Notes under the pieces: model-generated
Database searches by the model: none
What the model was told of the DNA's origin: nothing
Seen by the model: the letters and a program-made list of their open reading frames with translations, nothing else
Position numbers and translations under genes: made by a program
Shown: in pieces, positions 60,403 through 64,000 of the stretch
Layout of the letters: every line of letters begins with the position of its first letter
Position numbering within the stretch: the first letter of the stretch is position 1
Assembly: GCA_003833135.1 (NCBI GenBank)
Contig: QZLH01000008.1
Location: forward strand, 144,190 to 208,189
DNA from: Oehlia diaphana
Taxonomy: Eukaryota > Glomeromycota > Glomeromycetes > Glomerales > Glomeraceae
Reading direction: 5' to 3'
DNA length: 64,000 bases

Positions 60403-60442
<40 letters not shown>

Positions 60443-61136
60443 AAAATAATGTATAAATAGATTGATAATCATTTTGAAGAATAATACACCAAAAAATTAT
60501 TTCGTTTTATTTATTTATTTATTTATTTTAATAAAAATGTGATATGAACAAACCTAAAAGTACAAGAAGTCGTTGATAAAATCATTTATTGAATGTTTCG
60601 ATGGAACCTAACTTGAAATGGATAAACATTATTATGTCGTAAACTACCATTATTTGCGATGCACCACACTATTCATTACGACTACAGCAGGCTAGTGAGT
60701 ACGAAGACGTTATTTGTCACACCATGTACTTACGTACTCACTAACACGTGACTAATGCACGACTTGCCACCCCCACGTGATTTTGTAAATTTCATCACCG
60801 GCATCAAACCCCACCGCGTTTTCACTGTTTATATTTATCTGAGGGACTTATTGGGTGGTTTTTTTTTGCTTCACAAAATTATTTTTTTCACGTCCCCTTA
60901 AATGTCACCGGTCACGTGGTGGTGTAATTCCGCAGCAAGTCACGTGAAAGCGAGTAGACGTAATCGTGAATGTTCAAAATAAAAAATCAGTAACGCTAAC
61001 ACAACTTTATTTATTCCAATAATAATTTTACTTTATCAATAAAATATTTGATATTAAAGCAAAACGATTCAACAGTAGACTAGCCTCACAACCAACATAT
61101 ATTATATAAAAATAAAATAGATTATTCTACGATAAC
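58961..61136. other. Gene-free region with kinase promoter and poly(A) tracts
   Basis: The first 150 bases (T tracts) are the likely kinase-Sel1 promoter. Pure A tracts of more than 30 bases occur at about 59368-59402 and 60404-60441. They could be retroposon tails or simple slippage. A CACGTG cluster is listed separately. No coding frame supported. Confidence 0.45.
60745..60946. promoter_or_regulatory. Cluster of four CACGTG palindromes
   Basis: CACGTG at 60745-60750, 60774-60779, 60913-60918 and 60941-60946 in a patch clearly GC-richer than its surroundings (about 60640-60970). CACGTG is the E-box/G-box bound by bHLH factors such as Pho4/Cbf1 types. No gene is seen within about 1.6 kb on either side, so a target is not known. 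Confidence 0.45.
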
Positions 61137-61138
61137 TA

Positions 61139-61531
61139 TACCGTATTTTACTGAATATAAGCAACCTTTTGTTATTATAGGGTACAAAATATATTTTCAA
61201 AATTTACTCATCAAATATCATCTGATGATCATCTGATTTGTTGCATATGTTCTTTATCTCCTCACACGAACCTGTTTTAAACCGCTTTATTTTCTAATAT
61301 AGAATATGAATCAGAAATTGGATATTAGTAATAAGCGAAACTCCGATAAATGATCATTTTTCTAGTTTTTATTCCATTTTTCTGAAAAATTTTTTATAGG
61401 GTTATTACTGTATATGTCTGGTTAAATTTTACAAGGAATTTCAATAAAATTTACGATTTGCTTATTCGAGTACTATACAAATATGATGTTGCTTATTTTC
61501 AAAACTTGATTATGTTTAGTAAAATACGGTA
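61139..61531. mobile_element. 393-bp inverted-repeat element, TACCGTATTTTACT ends, TSD TA
   Basis: Left TACCGTATTTTACTGAATAT at 61139 and right end, reversed, TACCGTATTTTACTAAACAT from 61531. An inner AAGCAAC motif is also mirrored. TA lies at 61137-61138 and 61532-61533. Contains a nested fragment at 61335-61403. Confidence 0.75.
61335..61403 (-). mobile_element. Nested fragment of subfamily 2 element (as 27253-27370)
   Basis: Read in reverse: CCCTATAAAAAATTTTTCAG, then AAAAATG, then GAATAAAAACTAGAAAAATG, matching 27253-27370 except for a 30-bp stretch missing here. Lies inside the 61139-61531 element. Confidence 0.65.
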
Positions 61532-62613
61532 TATCCATGATTGTATTAGTTAACTAACAGACGCCGATCTGGCTAATATTAGCATTGTGACTGTGAGAGC
61601 GCAGAACGAAGGAGGAGGAGAGAAGAAGGTTAATCAATATAAAATAGCAGGAGAAATTTTAGATATCTTATATTTGTAAATATTATAGAAAACGCGAAAA
61701 CGTAATTAATTAGCAATTTGTAGTATACAGTACACATTTTCATATTATTCATTATGTGTATTTATACACTGAAGCATTTTAAAAAAAATTTTCTATATTA
61801 TGTGTACTTGAACTATCACAATCACAATTATCACGCAATAGAAAAGAGGTAAAACTTTTTGTTAAAATGTTCTGATCAGCTGGACGAGGTACAAAAACAA
61901 TGGTCAATAAGAACAATTTATGTAACATTGTCGTTGATCATAAATTAGGATTGTTCTATATAAAAATTTAAATTTAAGGCTGATTATTCTGACTATTTAT
62001 CAAAAAATGTTATGATAGTTAACATCGCGAAACTTTAAATTAATTATAATCAGTACGAAAATGTTAAATCGAATCAAAAATGATATAATAGATCCATACC
62101 CTTTTATTTGGAAAGTTATTATCGGAATTTAATAATAAAGTTTCAATTTCAAGGTTTCCATACAAATACATATACATTTATATAATAAATACGTCTTTAA
62201 ATCATGTATGGGTTTTTTACTGCTCAAATGACTAAATGATTACTTGAAATAAAATCCAATAATCCATTTCTTATCATTACAAACGACATAAGCATTCTAT
62301 CATTTTCTAAAAACATATTTATTCATATGTATCGTAAAAATAATTTATTATTTGTTTAATAAAAAAGGAGCAAAATGTTGTTTTATATATTATATGAGTG
62401 TTGAATACATCAAATTAGCGAGGGAAATGAATGTACAAGCTACAAAAATGATTTTCCAACGTAAAAATGTTGATCATAAAATTTTAAGTATCTTAAATAA
62501 TTTCTTAATAAATCTTAATGTAAAATTGTGTTTATGATAAATTATTTGAAAAGAATATTTTTCTAATTGTTACGAGAGTCGATTTTGCCAAACATTTCGT
62601 TAAAATTACCAAT

Positions 62614-62934
62614 TTATGTAAATTTTCTAAATAAATTTGATAAATCGTATTCTACTTCACAAGGAACATTGTTTAGAGTAAATTTTGTATTGAAGATAGA
62701 AAATTGATTAATCTTATTTTTTTTTATGGGATTTTTATAAAAATTATCAGTGGCTTCTATTTTATTTACTTTACTGGAAAAAAGATTGATAGAGTCGCTT
62801 GTTTCTTTACAATTAGAACAAATTTTTGGAGATTTACTTTCTTTTATTATCTTGCAAGCATTATTTTCGAAACAGATATTTTGAGTACATGGCGGTGTTC
62901 CGCAAGTTTTTTGTCCATAATTTTTTGATGCCAT
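62614..62934 (-). CDS. SKNYG-family small protein, copy D
   Basis: 106 residues beginning MASKNYGQKTCGTPPCTQNI, with a 6-residue insertion before KESKSPKICSNCKETSDSIN, then KVNKIEATDNFYKNPIKKNK, NQFSIFNTKFTLNNVPCEVE and YDLSNLFRKFT. The end differs from copies A, C and G because of small indels in the same AT run. Second residue Ala instead of Ser. Before the ATG the sequence is TTTCATTATA (TTTCGTTATA elsewhere). The left flank to about 62290 matches the family 3' flank. Function unknown; see copy A. Confidence 0.6.
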   Translation of the reverse strand: MASKNYGQKTCGTPPCTQNICFENNACKIIKESKSPKICSNCKETSDSINLFSSKVNKIEATDNFYKNPIKKNKINQFSIFNTKFTLNNVPCEVEYDLSNLFRKFT

Positions 62935-63051
62935 TATAATGAAAGTAAAAAAAAAAAATTAGGATGGCGGGTTATTATAAAAAATAGGGTTTTGTGTATA
63001 GTTCTATTTCCGTTAAATCGTAGTACGTTTTCAGATATACGGTAATTATGT

Positions 63052-63222
63052 CATTTAACGTTCGTTTAAATCGATTTAGAAAAGAGTTTGATATAATCGT
63101 CTGTTTCTTTACAGTCGGGACAATATTTAGGTTGCTTTCTCCTAGTTTTTCTATTATCGTTTAGATCTATTTTTTGAATTTGAGTTTTCGGTTCATAACT
63201 TTTCAATTGCTTTTTTTTTATT
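63052..63222 (-). pseudogene. SKNYG-family relic, copy H
   Basis: A frame without ATG reads KKQLKSYEPKTQIQKIDLND then NRKTRRKQPKYCPDCKETDD and YIKLFSKSI before a stop. It aligns with KNYG...QKIRFENKIKKRKPPKICSDCKETSDSVKLF of the intact copies. It lies about 120 bp upstream of copy D in the same orientation, so D and H are an old tandem pair. Confidence 0.55.
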
Positions 63223-64000
63223 AAATAAAATGAAGGAAAATATCTTACGTATCTAAGAGAAATAAATATGTAATATGCTTGAAATTTTTTTTTTTTTTAT
63301 TCTTGTTTTTTTTGTCTTTTTTTTTCTTTTCTCAACGCATTTTTATGTAATTTTCAAAATAAAATATTTACAGATATTGCAACTTATTTATTTAGTAAAA
63401 AGAAAAAGTTTATATCAATCATTCATACACGAGAATATATTACCCTTTATTCGATAAATTAGGAGTTTTTAAATATTAAAAATGTATCCCTTGGTTTTGC
63501 TCACTATAAAAGTTCAAATAATAAATATTTATACATTTTATAATAAGGATTTATCTTCCAATTAAGAATTAAAACCAATTGAGCAAAATAAAACTTAAAC
63601 GTGTCCAAATAACAGAAAGCTTGATTCATAAATAAATCATTATGACATTATCTTATCATAATCAATTGTTTATGATTACCTAAAGATAAGATTTTTATAC
63701 ATGATCTTATCTATCTAGTAGCATTGAAAATTACATTTACGACGTTTTTGTAATCTTGTGTATTATTTTATTATTAATTTTATTTATCTTCGTGGGATGG
63801 TAAATTGTTGAGTTTAATTATTGTACTTCCGGTACTACAAATTATAACACGAATAAAATTGCATAGTGTTTCAATCCGTTTATCCGTCTTATATATATGT
63901 ATATATGTATATATATACTTTGGTTTTTAGACGGAGTTTTTTTTGACGTGTCCGGATACATTAATAAATCCGATGTTATCTGTCGGTTATCCGTTTATTC
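63223..64000. other. Gene-free end of window
   Basis: AT-rich with T tracts near 63284 and a TATATG microsatellite at about 63892-63917. No gene seen before the window ends. Confidence 0.4.

Noticed and set aside
59368..60441. Poly(A) tracts as LINE or SINE tails
   Set aside because: No retroelement coding sequence or head lies upstream and no target duplication was found. Simple slippage is enough to explain them.
1..64000. tRNA, rRNA, CRISPR arrays or telomere repeats
   Set aside because: No cloverleaf with intact box A and box B, no rRNA signature, no regularly spaced repeat-spacer array and no telomeric tandem repeat was seen by eye.

Overview
The window looks like genomic DNA of a glomeromycotinan (arbuscular mycorrhizal) fungus such as Rhizophagus; this is inferred from content, not from a search. 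It is very AT-rich. Its genes carry many short GT-AG introns. It encodes tyrosine-kinase-like proteins with N-terminal CxxC pairs, a kinase fused to Sel1 repeats and a BTB-SPRY protein, all of which belong to gene families expanded in these fungi. Intergenic DNA is full of transposon relics and small inverted-repeat elements.

Left part (about 1-22.6 kb): a compact housekeeping region. In order: an N-myristoylation-type kinase with an altered catalytic loop (1069-2465 +), translation factor eIF1A (3771-4557 -), an F-box protein (5551-6729 -), the Golgi-to-ER retrieval receptor RER1 (8209-9148 +), a zincless formamidopyrimidine-DNA glycosylase (9749-11040 +), a mitochondrial GGQ rescue factor (11372-12097 +), ribosome-assembly factor NSA2 (12193-13377 -), cohesin loader subunit MAU2/Scc4 (13716-17171 +), a BTB-SPRY protein (18149-20125 +) and squalene epoxidase ERG1 (20679-22632 +). 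I rebuilt exon structures by hand. Every junction keeps frame and the products match their families. Two genes have a first coding exon that is only the ATG, and eIF1A ends in a 6-nt coding exon.

Right part (about 22.6-64 kb): a repeat-rich, gene-poor region. The only large gene is a 1197-residue kinase plus about 19 Sel1 repeats (55081-58960 -). The most striking content is an unrecognised small-protein family, here called SKNYG, with eight intact, truncated or eroded copies between 29.6 and 63.2 kb. It sits in segmental duplications with conserved flanks on both sides. One duplicate pair brackets a 976-N assembly gap.

Several families of short inverted-repeat elements are scattered through the right part. 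One, with CCCTATAAAAAA ends and 3-bp target duplications, can be dated against a duplicated block because each copy of the block has an insertion missing from the other. Relics of Tigger/pogo, Tc1 and hAT-type elements are also present. I saw no tRNA, rRNA or CRISPR.
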